Below are positions 29,456 through 39,091 of a stretch of DNA of 63,551 nt, piece by piece (within the stretch, counting starts at the first letter, position 1; each line of letters opens with the position of its first letter). The notes under the pieces are model-generated. The model saw only the letters and a list, made by a program, of their open reading frames with translations, was not told the DNA's origin and searched no databases. Position numbers and translations under genes: made by a program. The DNA comes from Bacillus mobilis. GTDB taxonomy: Bacteria > Bacillota > Bacilli > Bacillales > Bacillaceae_G. The DNA is taken from positions 1-63,551 of the forward strand of contig NZ_MACF01000090.1 of assembly GCF_001884045.1 (NCBI RefSeq). The letters are read 5' to 3'.

Positions 29456-30592
29456 ATGAGTACAAGAAACGAATTAGTAAACCTTATAGACGAGACATAC
29501 GACGTATCACAAATCGAAAAAGAAATTCAACTAGACAACATTGCGTTAAGTGATTTAGAGCTATTAGCGACAGGGGGATATAGCCCGCTCACTGGTTTTT
29601 TAGGAAAGAAGGACTATGATTCGGTTGTAGAAACGCTTCGCTTAGCAAACGGAAGCGTATGGAGTATACCAATTACATTACCGGTAACGGAAGAAGTGGC
29701 AGAAAGCCTAAAGGCTGGAGAAGAAGTAAAGCTTGTTAATAGCGGAAATGTATATGGTGTCATTCAAATAGAAGATATTTTTGTACCTGATAAAGAGAAA
29801 GAAGCATTACTTGTATATAAAACGACGGATGAGGCTCATCCAGGAGTGAAAAAATTATATGAACGACCGAACGTTTATGTCGGTGGAGCGATTATTCTTA
29901 CGAAACGATTTGAAAATAATCAGTTTCCTTCTTATCATTTAGATCCAATTGAAACGAGAGAAGAATTTAAAAAACGTGGTTGGAAAACAGTAGTCGGATT
30001 TCAAACGAGAAATCCGGTACATCGTGCTCATGAGTATATTCAAAAATCTGCTCTTGAAATTGTAGACGGTCTCTTTTTGAATCCACTCGTTGGGGAAACG
30101 AAGTCGGACGATATTCCTGCTGATGTAAGGATGGAAAGCTATGAAGTATTACTTCAAAACTATTATCCGAAAAATCGTGTCTTTTTAGGTGTATTTCCTG
30201 CAGCAATGCGTTACGCAGGACCGAGGGAAGCGATATTCCATGCATTAGTTAGAAAGAATTTTGGATGTACCCACTTTATCGTAGGGCGCGACCACGCTGG
30301 GGTAGGAGATTATTACGGGACTTATGAAGCACAAGAAATTTTTACAAACTTTACAGTGGAAGAATTAGGAATTACACCGCTATTTTTTGAACATAGTTTT
30401 TACTGTACGAAATGTGAAGCGATGGCTTCGACGAAAACATGTCCGCACGGAAAAGAGGATCATGTCATTTTATCAGGTACAAAAGTAAGAGAACTATTAA
30501 GAAACGGTGAGGTTCCGCCGAGTACATTTAGTCGTAAAGAAGTAGTGGAAGTGCTAATTAAAGGTTTGAAAAAAGAAGTAGTAACAGAATAG
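29456..30592 (+). CDS. sat: Sulfate adenylyltransferase
   Basis: A 378-residue monofunctional ATP sulfurylase producing APS. Motifs: [14 protein letters not shown] (nucleotide binding), [12 protein letters not shown], and a zinc-type cysteine set in [17 protein letters not shown]. Typical length of the Bacillus Sat family. A separate APS kinase follows 12 bp later. Confidence 0.95.
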   Translation: MSTRNELVNLIDETYDVSQIEKEIQLDNIALSDLELLATGGYSPLTGFLGKKDYDSVVETLRLANGSVWSIPITLPVTEEVAESLKAGEEVKLVNSGNVYGVIQIEDIFVPDKEKEALLVYKTTDEAHPGVKKLYERPNVYVGGAIILTKRFENNQFPSYHLDPIETREEFKKRGWKTVVGFQTRNPVHRAHEYIQKSALEIVDGLFLNPLVGETKSDDIPADVRMESYEVLLQNYYPKNRVFLGVFPAAMRYAGPREAIFHALVRKNFGCTHFIVGRDHAGVGDYYGTYEAQEIFTNFTVEELGITPLFFEHSFYCTKCEAMASTKTCPHGKEDHVILSGTKVRELLRNGEVPPSTFSRKEVVEVLIKGLKKEVVTE

Positions 30593-30604
30593 GGAGAGAA
30601 TGAG

Positions 30605-31198
30605 ATGGATACAAATATTACTTGGCATACAGCATCTGTTTCAAAAGATGAGAGAAGAGTAAAAAATGGGCATCATAGTTTTGTAGTTTGGTTTACTGGT
30701 CTATCAGCTTCAGGTAAATCTACGGTGGCGAACGCGGTTGCTCGTAAACTATTTGAAAAGAATATTGGAAACTATGTACTAGATGGTGATAATATACGCC
30801 ACGGTTTAAATAAAGACTTAGGTTTTTCTGAAAGTGATCGTATGGAAAATATAAGACGGATTGGCGAAGTGGCGAAGCTATTTGTAGATCAAGGTACTGT
30901 TGTTCTTACAGCGTTTATTTCACCATTTCGAATAGACCGAAAACAAGTTAGGGATTTATTAGCGGCAGATGAGTTTATAGAAGTGTTTGTAAAGTGTCCA
31001 ATTGAAGAGTGTGAGAAGCGTGATCCGAAAGGGCTTTATAAAAAAGCAAGACAAGGCGATATTAAAGAGTTTACTGGTGTTGATTCGCCGTATGAGGAAC
31101 CAGAACAAGCAGAATTAATTGTAGAAACGCACAAGTATTCTATTGAAGAATGTGCAGAGCAAATTGTGAAGTACTTACAAGAGCGTAGTTTTATATAG
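30605..31198 (+). CDS. cysC: Adenylylsulfate kinase
   Basis: A 197-residue P-loop kinase converting APS to PAPS. Walker [64 protein letters not shown]. Its presence beside a CC/CxxC-type reductase suggests the enzyme may use either APS or PAPS. Confidence 0.95.
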   Translation: MDTNITWHTASVSKDERRVKNGHHSFVVWFTGLSASGKSTVANAVARKLFEKNIGNYVLDGDNIRHGLNKDLGFSESDRMENIRRIGEVAKLFVDQGTVVLTAFISPFRIDRKQVRDLLAADEFIEVFVKCPIEECEKRDPKGLYKKARQGDIKEFTGVDSPYEEPEQAELIVETHKYSIEECAEQIVKYLQERSFI

Positions 31199-31210
31199 GG
31201 GGATTAAAAA

Positions 31211-32833
31211 ATGAGTTATGAAAAAGTATGGGCTAACAATGAAAAATTAAATCAGACTGAGAAAAATAAATTAAAAAAAGATGGATTGGAAATCTTTAAT
31301 GATATTCCTTACTATGCAGAGAATGGCTTCGAATCTATTCCGAAAGAAGAGTGGGACGCATTCAAGTGGGCAGGTTTGTATTTACAAAGACCGAAAGAAG
31401 CTGGTTATTTTATGATGCGTGTAAATATTCCTTCAGGGATTATTACGAATGCGCAGGCAGAAGTGCTTGCTTCTATCGCTGAGGATTATGGGCGTGACGT
31501 AATAGATATTACAACAAGACAGGCGATTCAGTTTCATTGGTTAGAAATCCATCAAATGCCAGATATTTTTAAAAGATTAGCAAGGGTTGGGTTATCTTCA
31601 GCTGGGGCTTGTGGTGATATAACGCGTAATATTACAGGGAATCCACTTGCTGGCATTGATGCAAATGAACTGTTTGATACAACTGGTATTGTGAAAGAGG
31701 TATACGACTATTTCCAACATAATGAGGAGTTTTCTAACTTGCCACGTAAATTTAAAATGTCTATTAGTTCTAACATTTATAATTCTGCGAACGCAGAGAT
31801 TAACTGTGTGGCATTTACACCTGCTACGAAAGAAATAGATGGTGAGAAAAAAGTTGGTTTTCATATAAAAGTAGGCGGTGGATTATCAGCTCGTCCATAT
31901 TTAGCTGATGAATTAGATGTATTTGTTTTACCAGAAGAAGTGAAGGCGGTAGCGATTGCGATTGCTACGATATTCCGTGATTTTGGATACCGTGAAAAAC
32001 GTCATTTAGCTCGTTTGAAATTTCTTGTTGCAGACTGGGGAGCAGAGAAATTTAAAGAGAAACTAATAGAGTATACAGGACCATTGCAAAGTAAAGGGGA
32101 AAGTGCTCTAAAAGGCTGGAATGCGGGATACTTTTATGGAGTTCAAGATCAAAAACAAGATGGCCTTAAATATGTAGGTTTTAATGTACCAGTAGGACGT
32201 CTACATGCAGAAGAAATGTTTGAAATTGCGAGAATTGCTAAGCAGTATGGAAATGGACAAATTCGCACATGTAACTCGCAAAACTTTATTATTCCGAATG
32301 TTCCGCCAGAAAATGTAACGGGTTTATTAAATGAACCATTGTTTGAAGCAATATCAGCAAGTCCGAAATCGTTTATTGGTCATGCGGTTTCTTGTACTGG
32401 TATTGAATATTGCAATCTTGCATTAGTAGAAACGAAAGAAAGATTACGCAAAATCGCCGAATACTTAGATACACAAATTGCACTCGATGTTCCGGTTCGT
32501 ATTCATATGGTAGGATGCCCGAATTCATGTGGTCAACGTCAAATTGCTGACATTGGATTACAAGGGGTGAAAATGAAAACGAAGGAAAAAGGGATTGTTG
32601 AAGCATTTGAAATATACGTAGGTGGAACGTTGTTAGATGGCGGTGCTTACAATCAAAAGTTAAAAGGGAAAATAGATGGCGAGGATCTACCTGATGTACT
32701 TGCATCATTTATAAGTTATTTCAAAGAGAATAAATTACCAGCTGAAACGTTTTATGATTTTGTTGGTCGTATCGGTGTAGACACACTACAAATAGCGTTA
32801 AATACCGTGTTAGAAGAAGTACTAGCGTCTTAG
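31211..32833 (+). CDS. Ferredoxin-type sulfite (or nitrite) reductase
   Basis: A 540-residue siroheme/[4Fe-4S] reductase with two half-domain repeats. Cluster and siroheme cysteines: SCTGIEYCNLAL and the GCPNSCGQRQ signature. RNITGNPLAG is the siroheme pocket segment. Sequence alone does not separate sulfite from nitrite as substrate, but the sulfate-assimilation neighbours and siroheme genes support sulfite to sulfide. It takes the place of a CysJI-type NADPH enzyme, so electrons should come from ferredoxin or a similar donor. Confidence 0.88.
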   Translation: MSYEKVWANNEKLNQTEKNKLKKDGLEIFNDIPYYAENGFESIPKEEWDAFKWAGLYLQRPKEAGYFMMRVNIPSGIITNAQAEVLASIAEDYGRDVIDITTRQAIQFHWLEIHQMPDIFKRLARVGLSSAGACGDITRNITGNPLAGIDANELFDTTGIVKEVYDYFQHNEEFSNLPRKFKMSISSNIYNSANAEINCVAFTPATKEIDGEKKVGFHIKVGGGLSARPYLADELDVFVLPEEVKAVAIAIATIFRDFGYREKRHLARLKFLVADWGAEKFKEKLIEYTGPLQSKGESALKGWNAGYFYGVQDQKQDGLKYVGFNVPVGRLHAEEMFEIARIAKQYGNGQIRTCNSQNFIIPNVPPENVTGLLNEPLFEAISASPKSFIGHAVSCTGIEYCNLALVETKERLRKIAEYLDTQIALDVPVRIHMVGCPNSCGQRQIADIGLQGVKMKTKEKGIVEAFEIYVGGTLLDGGAYNQKLKGKIDGEDLPDVLASFISYFKENKLPAETFYDFVGRIGVDTLQIALNTVLEEVLAS

Positions 32834-32843
32834 GAGGGACAAT

Positions 32844-33044
32844 ATGGATTTATATCGATTTGAAGCCGTGTTAGTGAATAGTATTGTTCCGATTGTTGTC
32901 GTTGCTCAAAGTGAAGAACAGGCATTTAAGCTCGCGGAGATGGAGCTTGAAAAGCATTTTTTACCGCTGCCAGAAGTAAAGGAAATTTCTCTATTTGAAA
33001 AAAAGAAGATTCGAAAAGGTGCGGCATTTGTTATTCATGAGTAG
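32844..33044 (+). CDS. DUF3906-type small protein
   Basis: 66 residues: MDLYRFEAVLVNSIVPIVVVA, then EEQAFKLAEMELEKHFLPLPEVKEI. A small ferredoxin-like alpha/beta pattern without cysteines. I associate it with DUF3906, seen beside sulfite reductase genes in the B. cereus group. AGGAGG precedes the ATG, 10 bp after the reductase. It could be an accessory factor for the reductase (inference). Confidence 0.75.
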   Translation: MDLYRFEAVLVNSIVPIVVVAQSEEQAFKLAEMELEKHFLPLPEVKEISLFEKKKIRKGAAFVIHE

Positions 33045-33068
33045 AGAACAGGTAATAGGAGATGATGA

Positions 33069-33105
33069 AAACTTCCATTCGTATATAAGGATGGAAGTTT
33101 CACTT
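33069..33105 (+). other. Intercistronic hairpin with bcr1-like end
   Basis: AAACTTCCAT (33069-33078) pairs with ATGGAAGTTT (33091-33100). The right arm continues into TTTCACTTTA, the same string as the bcr1 right end. There is no T-run. It may be a decayed repeat end or an mRNA-stability element between DUF3906 and sumT. Confidence 0.55.
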
Positions 33106-33129
33106 TAATAGTAGAAATGAGGAGAGATG

Positions 33130-33906
33130 ATGGGGAAGGTTTATATCGTTGGAGCAGGTCCTGGTGATCCAGATTTAATTACTGTGAAAGGATTGAAATG
33201 TATTGAGAAAGCAGACGTTATTTTATACGACCGTCTCGTAAATAAAGAGTTGCTTTCATACGCAAAGCCTGAAGCGGATTTAATTTATTGCGGAAAACTG
33301 CCAAATTATCACACGATGAAGCAAGAGACAATTAACACGTTTCTTATTAAATACGCGAAAAAAGGAAAAGTTGTAACGAGGCTAAAGGGCGGGGATCCAT
33401 TTGTATTTGGTAGAGGGGGAGAAGAAGCTGAAGCATTAGCGAAGCAAGGTGTACCGTTTGAAATTGTTCCGGGTATTTCAGCTGGAATAGCTGCTCCTGC
33501 TTATGCTGGTATTCCAGTGACGCATCGTGATGCGAGTGCAAGTTTTGCTATTGTGACGGGGCATAGGAAAGAAGATGCTGAAGAGGAAGTGAAGTGGGAA
33601 CATTTAGCGAAAGGTGTAGAGACGTTAGCCGTATATATGGGGGTTAGTAATTTGCCCTACATATGTGAACAACTGGTGAAACATGGAAAAGATACAAGTA
33701 CGCCTGCTGCTATTATTGAGAGGGGAACGACTTCTATGCAGCGCACAGTTGTCGGGACGCTAGGAACAATTGTAGATGTCGCGAAAAAAGAACAAATTCA
33801 AAATCCGAGCATGATTGTAATTGGAGAAGTGGTCCGTTTTAGAGAAAAAATCCATTGGTTTGAGAAGCAGACTGAAAGTACGTATCAAGTAAGCGGAGTG
33901 TTATAA
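33130..33906 (+). CDS. sumT: Uroporphyrinogen-III C-methyltransferase
   Basis: A 258-residue SAM-dependent tetrapyrrole methylase making precorrin-2, the first step from uroporphyrinogen III to siroheme. Motifs: VYIVGAGPGDPDLITVKG, LKGGDPFVFGRGGEE, GIPVTHRD and VYMGVSNL. Two ATGs are adjacent (33127 and 33130); GGAGAG directly precedes the first, so the second is preferred. Equivalent to B. subtilis YlnD. It ends one base before sirB. Confidence 0.92.
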   Translation: MGKVYIVGAGPGDPDLITVKGLKCIEKADVILYDRLVNKELLSYAKPEADLIYCGKLPNYHTMKQETINTFLIKYAKKGKVVTRLKGGDPFVFGRGGEEAEALAKQGVPFEIVPGISAGIAAPAYAGIPVTHRDASASFAIVTGHRKEDAEEEVKWEHLAKGVETLAVYMGVSNLPYICEQLVKHGKDTSTPAAIIERGTTSMQRTVVGTLGTIVDVAKKEQIQNPSMIVIGEVVRFREKIHWFEKQTESTYQVSGVL

Positions 33907-33907
33907 A

Positions 33908-34663
33908 ATGAAAGCCATCTTATATATATGTCATGGAAGTCGTTTGAAAGCAGCTAAAGAAGAAGCGGTTGCATTTATTACGTCATGTATGAATCGTGTA
34001 GAGGCAAGTATTCAAGAAGTTTGTTTTTTAGAGTTAGCGAGTCCAACTATTGATGAAGGGTTCCGTACATGTGTGAACCGTGGTGCTACAGAGATTATTG
34101 TTATTCCGGTTTTTCTCTTAGCGGCAGGTCACGTGAAAAAAGATATCCCGTTTGAATTAGGAAAGTTAAATAATCAATTTTCAAGTGTTAAAGTGACCTA
34201 TGGTAATCCGTTTGGTGTATCAGAAACACTCGTTAAATCAGTGTATAACGGAAGTGGGATCGAACAGGAAGAGACGAATGAAGTGACGTTACTTCTCGTT
34301 GCAAGAGGGAGTAGCGATCCTGAAGTATTAAAGGATATAAACTGGATCGCTTCTTTATTTCAAACGGAAGAGAAAATTAAAAAAGTAGAGGTTTGCTATT
34401 TAGCAGCTGCCGAGCCGAAATTTGAGGAGAAGTTAAAGGAAGTTGTAGAACGAAAAGAAAAGAACATTGTTGTGCTGCCTTACTTGTTATTTACCGGTTT
34501 ACTTATGAAACATATTGAAAAAGAAGTGCGCCAATATGGGTCGGATGAGATAAAAATAAGTCCGTATTTAGGAAAGAATGAAGCGTTTCAATATATGTTA
34601 ATTCAGAAAACGAAGAAATTATTGAAGGGAGATCAATATGTATCCACTTACAGTGCGAGTTGA
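33908..34663 (+). CDS. sirB: Sirohydrochlorin ferrochelatase
   Basis: A 251-residue CbiX-type chelatase with two similar halves (CHGSRLKAAKEEA near the start; LLVARGSSDPEV after about residue 125). It inserts Fe2+ into sirohydrochlorin to give siroheme for the reductase in this cluster. The metal/catalytic His is in CHGSR and in LLAAGHVKKDIP. It overlaps sirC by 26 bp. Equivalent to B. subtilis YlnE. Confidence 0.9.
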   Translation: MKAILYICHGSRLKAAKEEAVAFITSCMNRVEASIQEVCFLELASPTIDEGFRTCVNRGATEIIVIPVFLLAAGHVKKDIPFELGKLNNQFSSVKVTYGNPFGVSETLVKSVYNGSGIEQEETNEVTLLLVARGSSDPEVLKDINWIASLFQTEEKIKKVEVCYLAAAEPKFEEKLKEVVERKEKNIVVLPYLLFTGLLMKHIEKEVRQYGSDEIKISPYLGKNEAFQYMLIQKTKKLLKGDQYVSTYSAS

Positions 34664-35255
34664 GAAGAAACGTGTTGTTGTCATTGGAGGAGGAAAAGTC
34701 GCGGGATTCAAAATTATTCCTTTATTAAAACAAGGTGCGGATATAATTGTGATAAGTCCTGAATTGGATGCGAATTTAGTGAAACTTGTGGAAGAAAAGC
34801 AAATTCGTTGGTATCAAAGGGAGTATGAAAAAAGTGATATTCAAGGTGCTTTTTTAGTTGTTGCAGCGAGTGGTGATGCTGTATTAAATGAACAAGTTGC
34901 TGAAGATAGTGCAGAGAATCAATTAGTAAATGTTATTACGAACCCGGAAAGTGGGAATGTTCATTTTCCGGCGGCGATTCATCGTGGATTACTGAATGTG
35001 GCTGTTTCTACTGGAGGAGCGAGTCCGAAACTTGCAAAAAAAATTCGTGATGATATCGCAAATAAATATGATGAGGCGTATGAATCATATCTTGATTTTT
35101 TATACGAAGTTAGAATTAAAGTGAAAGAATTACAAATAGAGAAACAGCAGAGAAATATATTGTTGCAAGAAGTATTAAAGTCGGTATATGTTCAAAATGA
35201 ACAAAAAAGAGAATTGTTTTTACAAGAATTAGAGAGAAGAGTTCATATAGGATAA
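34638..35255 (+). CDS. sirC: Precorrin-2 dehydrogenase
   Basis: A 205-residue NAD-dependent oxidase of precorrin-2 to sirohydrochlorin. NAD-binding VVVIGGGKVAGFKIIPLL; VNVITNPESGNVHFPA; STGGASPKLAKKIRDD. It corresponds to the CysG N-terminal part without chelatase activity, consistent with the separate sirB. Last gene of the sulfur cluster; the start lies inside sirB with AAGGGAG upstream. Confidence 0.92.
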   Translation: MYPLTVRVEKKRVVVIGGGKVAGFKIIPLLKQGADIIVISPELDANLVKLVEEKQIRWYQREYEKSDIQGAFLVVAASGDAVLNEQVAEDSAENQLVNVITNPESGNVHFPAAIHRGLLNVAVSTGGASPKLAKKIRDDIANKYDEAYESYLDFLYEVRIKVKELQIEKQQRNILLQEVLKSVYVQNEQKRELFLQELERRVHIG

Positions 35256-35269
35256 TGAAGAAATTGTAC

Positions 35270-35298
35270 TTTACAACTATAAAAATATAATTTATAAT
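35270..35298 (+). promoter_or_regulatory. Promoter of the T-box/NSS transporter
   Basis: TTTACA (35270-35275), 17 nt, TATAAT (35293-35298): a near-consensus sigma-A promoter immediately before the T-box leader. Confidence 0.75.
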
Positions 35299-35304
35299 CA
35301 CAAG

Positions 35305-35596
35305 TAACTTCAATAGATAAAATCGATGAGCAAGAAGAGTACGTATATTTGATACGGTCAGAGAGCTGGGGTAAGGTGTGAGCCCGGTACGATAAAATAT
35401 ACAGAATGGGCTTGCGAGAGGTATGTTGAACATTGTAGTAGGCAACCCGGGTTCCGCCGTTAAAAGGATAGAGTATCGGAATGTTTCCTGTACTTGAACA
35501 AGTGGGATTTATCAATCCAATTGAGGTGGTACCACGGTATTTACATTACATATATCGTCCTCTACATGCATATTTGCGTGTAGGGGACTTTTTTAT
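35305..35596 (+). promoter_or_regulatory. T-box leader, probably tryptophan
   Basis: T-box sequence TGAGGTGGTACCACGG at 35522-35537. Terminator GTCCTCTACATGC/GCGTGTAGGGGAC with a T-run ends near 35596. Stem I has GTCAGAGAGCTGGGG and, on the 3' side, ACAGAATGGGCTTGCGAG. Aligned by the purine after the codon and by the distance to the CGAGA segment (as in the brnQ leader), the specifier is UGG (35407-35409, Trp). Aligned by the one-base gap after GAA it would read GGG (Gly). Trp is preferred. Confidence 0.85.
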
Positions 35597-35673
35597 TTTC
35601 TAAAGGAGGTGTGCGAGTATGAAATGAAAGTGTATAATTGATAAAAGTTTAAATATTCAAAAAAGGAGAAATT

Positions 35674-37032
35674 ATGATGAAAGAAACACAGCAATGGACG
35701 TCGAAAATAGGCTTTGTACTCGCAGCAGCCGGAGCCGCAGTAGGTCTTGGTGCCATATGGAAATTTCCATATGTTGCAGGTAATGGTGGGGGAGGCGCAT
35801 TCTTCCTTGTATTTTTACTATTAACTTTATTTATAGGTATGCCGCTTCTTTTAGCTGAATTTGTTATTGGACGTAGTACGCAAAAAGAGGCAGTGACAGC
35901 ATATAAAGTATTGGTGCCAAATAGTAAGTTATATCCTTGGATTGGTCGTATGGGAGTTGTTACTTGTTTTAGTGTACTATCTTTTTATAGTGTTGTAGGT
36001 GGATGGATTTTACTGTACTTATATTATAGTGTTACAGGAAGCTTCTGGAATGGTGTTGTTGATTACGGGAAATTATTTGGTGAAACGATTTCAAATCCAG
36101 TAAGCGCGATTGGAGCGCAATTTATCTTTATGCTTTGCACTATTTTTGTTGTAAGTAAAGGTGTCGAGAAAGGGATAGAAAAAGCAAGTAAGTATATGAT
36201 GCCGCTATTATTTATTTTGTTTATTGCGATTATAGTTCGTGCTTTAACACTTGATGGTGCTTTTGCTGGGGTAGAGTTCTTCTTAAAACCAGATTTTTCA
36301 AAGCTGACAGCAGATACGGTTTTATACGCGATGGGACAATCGTTCTTCTCGCTAACAGTAGGTGCTTCAGTAATGGTCACGTATAGTTCATATTTAAAGA
36401 AAGAAGAACATTTAGCTAAATCAGCAACATCTATTGTAAGTTTAACTGTTTTTATTACAGTGCTTGCAGGATTAGCGATTTTCCCGGCGATTTTCGCATT
36501 AGGCGTTAAGCCGACTGAAGGACCAGGACTACTGTTTATCGTCCTTCCAGCAGTATTTGCGAAAATACCATTTGGACAATTTTTCTTCATTATGTTTTTA
36601 GTTTTATTCTTCTTTGCAACGTTAACATCTGCGATTTCTATGCTTGAAATTGTAGTAGCATCTGTTGCGAAAGATAATGAGAAAAAGCGTCCGTCAGCAT
36701 CATTATTAATTGGTATTCTTATTTTTGCAGTTGGAATCCCGTCAGCATTATCGTTTGGAATTATGAGTGATGTGAAAATATTTGGTAAGACATTCTTTGA
36801 TTTCGTCGATTTTTCGGTAAGTAATGTATTACTGCCGCTTGGCGTACTAGCCATCTCGCTATTCGTACCAAATAAAATGAGTAAAGAAATGCTAATGAAA
36901 GAATTAGAAGTTACGGAAACGAAAGGGAAAACATTATTTAACATTTGGTTCTTCTTGCTTCGTTATGTTATTCCGGTAACTGTAATTATTGTATTTTTAA
37001 ATGCGATAGGCGTATTTAAAATGTTTGCATAA
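35674..37032 (+). CDS. NSS-family sodium-dependent amino acid transporter
   Basis: A 452-residue member of the neurotransmitter:sodium symporter family (LeuT/MhsT fold), importing amino acids with Na+. The conserved first helix reads GFVLAAAGAAVGLGAIWKFPYV with the substrate/Na+ unwound segment. About 11-12 helices, consistent with bacterial members. AAAAGGAG is 5 nt before the first of two adjacent ATGs. The upstream T-box suggests tryptophan as substrate, an inference from regulation, not from residues. Confidence 0.88.
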   Translation: MMKETQQWTSKIGFVLAAAGAAVGLGAIWKFPYVAGNGGGGAFFLVFLLLTLFIGMPLLLAEFVIGRSTQKEAVTAYKVLVPNSKLYPWIGRMGVVTCFSVLSFYSVVGGWILLYLYYSVTGSFWNGVVDYGKLFGETISNPVSAIGAQFIFMLCTIFVVSKGVEKGIEKASKYMMPLLFILFIAIIVRALTLDGAFAGVEFFLKPDFSKLTADTVLYAMGQSFFSLTVGASVMVTYSSYLKKEEHLAKSATSIVSLTVFITVLAGLAIFPAIFALGVKPTEGPGLLFIVLPAVFAKIPFGQFFFIMFLVLFFFATLTSAISMLEIVVASVAKDNEKKRPSASLLIGILIFAVGIPSALSFGIMSDVKIFGKTFFDFVDFSVSNVLLPLGVLAISLFVPNKMSKEMLMKELEVTETKGKTLFNIWFFLLRYVIPVTVIIVFLNAIGVFKMFA

Positions 37033-37034
37033 AA

Positions 37035-37063
37035 AAAGACGGAGAATTCTCCGTCTTTTTATT
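37035..37063. terminator. Bidirectional terminator
   Basis: AAAAAGACGGAGAATTCTCCGTCTTTTT, a near-perfect palindrome serving the NSS gene and the convergent small membrane gene, whose stop codon is inside it. Confidence 0.88.
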
Positions 37064-37223
37064 GTGTTGGAGGTGTATTTAATAAGCGATTGTATGCTTT
37101 GTAGGCTGTGACGACTGCGAAGAATGATCCGATTAAAAATAACGCTGAACCGCCAAACGTAAATATCCGGCCGATATACGTCTCTCTAGCTTCTTCTATT
37201 TCTTGTAGCAATTGTGTATTCAT
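37059..37223 (-). CDS. 54-residue single-pass membrane protein
   Basis: MNTQLLQEIEEARETYIGRI, then a membrane helix FTFGGSALFLIGSFFAVV, then TAYKAYNRLLNTPPTQ. GGGGTGAT is positioned about 7 nt before the ATG. The N-terminal amphipathic segment and one helix suggest a small membrane-anchored protein. The stop codon lies in the shared terminator. No family is recognised. Confidence 0.65.
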   Translation of the reverse strand: MNTQLLQEIEEARETYIGRIFTFGGSALFLIGSFFAVVTAYKAYNRLLNTPPTQ

Positions 37224-37297
37224 AGTTGATCACCCCGTAAACTATAGGCATTTAGTTTTAGTCTATGTGGAAAGCCTATATTGTGTGAAGTATAAAT

Positions 37298-37326
37298 AAA
37301 AAACTCGGTATGCACCGAGTTTTTTT
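37298..37326 (-). terminator. Terminator of the M23 peptidase gene
   Basis: AAAACTCGGTGCATACCGAGTTTT on the minus strand with a T-run. It touches the stop codon of the gene. Confidence 0.85.
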
Positions 37327-38598
37327 CTATAATCCGATATAAGGAGATGGATCAACTGCATTTGTTTTGCCGACATTCCATTCTCCAAGGTGAAGCTCGA
37401 AGTGTAAATGTTGTCCGTATGATTGGCCAGTGTTCCCCATAAATCCGAGTTGAGTACCTTGTTTTACAGTTTGTCCATTTGATACAGAACGGCTACTCAT
37501 ATGAGCATATACTGTTGTGTATGTTTTTCCGTTTATACGGTGAGATAAGTACACAACATTTCCATAACTAGATGATAATTCTGAGCGAATAACGACGCCA
37601 TCTGCAGCGGCTATAATTGGAACAGTTCCTGAAGCTGCGATATCGATTCCTTTATGGTTATCTATAGAGCGCACACCAAATCCAGAAGTTTTTGATCCGG
37701 CTGCTGGTTTAATAAAACCGCCAATATTTGTATCGTGTGGTGTTGGAGCTGCTTGAGCTGTTTGAGCAGATGTATTAGCTTGTTTGCGAGCTTCCTCTGC
37801 CTTACGTGCCTCTTCAGCCTTACGAGCTTCTTCCGCACGTTTTTCTTCTTCAATTGCTTTTTGAACGGCTTGACGCTGATTTTCTAAAATACCTTTAGAT
37901 TCTTCTAACCCTTCAATCTCTGAATCTACTTTTGCTACTTTCGTATGTAGATCGCTAATAAATGTTTGCTGCTGTTGTTGATTCGTTTGCAACTCTTGTT
38001 GTTTTTGAACTAATTTTTGTTCAGCTTCTTTTAGTTGCTGCTCTTTTTTCTCAACAGCCTCTTTTTCTTTCGTTACAGCATTTTGATCAGTTGTTTGTTT
38101 TTTCACAATATCAGTATCGTTGTTTAAAATTAAGCTTACAGAGTACATATTATCAACAAGATCAGCGATATTTGTAGAAGTTGTTATTACCTCTGTAATA
38201 ATATTTGTACGAGGTTTTTCTTGCATAGATTGTAAACGTTGCTTAATAACTTCCTGACGCGTATCTATGTTTGTTTGTAATTGCTCTATATGTTTCTTTT
38301 TTTCAGCAATTACTTGTTGTGTTTTACTAATTTCTTTTTTTGTATCGTTTAATTCAGCTTCGTTTTTATTAATAGAAGTAGTTAAATCGTCAATTTTCTT
38401 TTGTAATTCTTGAATTTCTTTTTCTATTTGGTCTTTCTCAGCTGATTTATTTTGTAAGTCATTTTGTTTTCCTTCTAATTCAGATTGAATATTAGATAAT
38501 TTATCTTGATTCGTTTCAGCGTATACGGGTGAAAGTAGCGGAGAAACAAAAATCGTTCCTGCTGCTAAAACACTAAACGCTGCAAATTTCTTTTTCAT
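37327..38598 (-). CDS. Secreted M23 metallopeptidase with coiled coil
   Basis: 423 residues. Signal peptide (MKKKFAAFSVLAAGTIFVSPLLS...VYA). A long coiled coil rich in Glu, Gln and Lys spans residues about 30-270 with an EEARKA repeat. A C-terminal peptidase M23 (LytM) domain has NHKGIDIA and HLHFELHLG providing zinc ligands. This EnvC-like layout is typical of peptidoglycan endopeptidases or their activators. GGAAAGGAG precedes ATG 38598; the longer frame adds a hydrophobic stretch without a site. Confidence 0.88.
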   Translation of the reverse strand: MKKKFAAFSVLAAGTIFVSPLLSPVYAETNQDKLSNIQSELEGKQNDLQNKSAEKDQIEKEIQELQKKIDDLTTSINKNEAELNDTKKEISKTQQVIAEKKKHIEQLQTNIDTRQEVIKQRLQSMQEKPRTNIITEVITTSTNIADLVDNMYSVSLILNNDTDIVKKQTTDQNAVTKEKEAVEKKEQQLKEAEQKLVQKQQELQTNQQQQQTFISDLHTKVAKVDSEIEGLEESKGILENQRQAVQKAIEEEKRAEEARKAEEARKAEEARKQANTSAQTAQAAPTPHDTNIGGFIKPAAGSKTSGFGVRSIDNHKGIDIAASGTVPIIAAADGVVIRSELSSSYGNVVYLSHRINGKTYTTVYAHMSSRSVSNGQTVKQGTQLGFMGNTGQSYGQHLHFELHLGEWNVGKTNAVDPSPYIGL

Positions 38599-39091
38599 GG
38601 TTGTCTGGCTCCTTTCCCTATGAATGTTATATATCATAAGAAGAAGAGTGTCTATCGTTGTAATCATAATGTAAAGAAAATTTTATAAAATTGCTAAGTT
38701 TTGTCGGAATTTATCATCTTTTAATGATAATTGTCATGTTGGATGCACTTTTTTGTTCGTGTAACAAGGATGTATTTTTTGGTTTTTGTTGTAAAATAAA
38801 GGGAAAAAATATTTGTTTTATATAATTAATTAGTAGATAGAAATCCAATAAAACACTGATAAGGAATCGTTCTCATGTGAGGTTTTCTGACATGTGTTTT
38901 GTTTTTGTCAAGAAAATTATTTGCGTTCGGGCAAACTTATTTTGTTGTCAGATTTTAAATTTTGATTTATGATTTTTAACAGGGACAAAATGTAGTGAAT
39001 TGTCGAATAATATGTAATACTCTTAATTTCAAGTTTTATAGAGATAGAATGAGAGATAGAGTGACACATCGAAGAGGGGGTTACAACAAAT
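38599..39091. other. Intergenic region with gltT promoter
   Basis: 493 bp between the divergent M23 gene and gltT. The only clear signal is TTGTCA (38945-38950), 17 nt, TATGAT (38968-38973), about 120 nt before gltT. AT-rich inverted stretches (for example AATTTTATAAAATT near 38678) have no clear meaning. Nothing else is recognised. Confidence 0.5.

Noticed and set aside
36063-36944. 293-codon minus-strand frame inside the NSS transporter
   Set aside because: Exact antisense of a conserved membrane protein gene; low-complexity Asn/Thr/Ile translation typical of a shadow frame.
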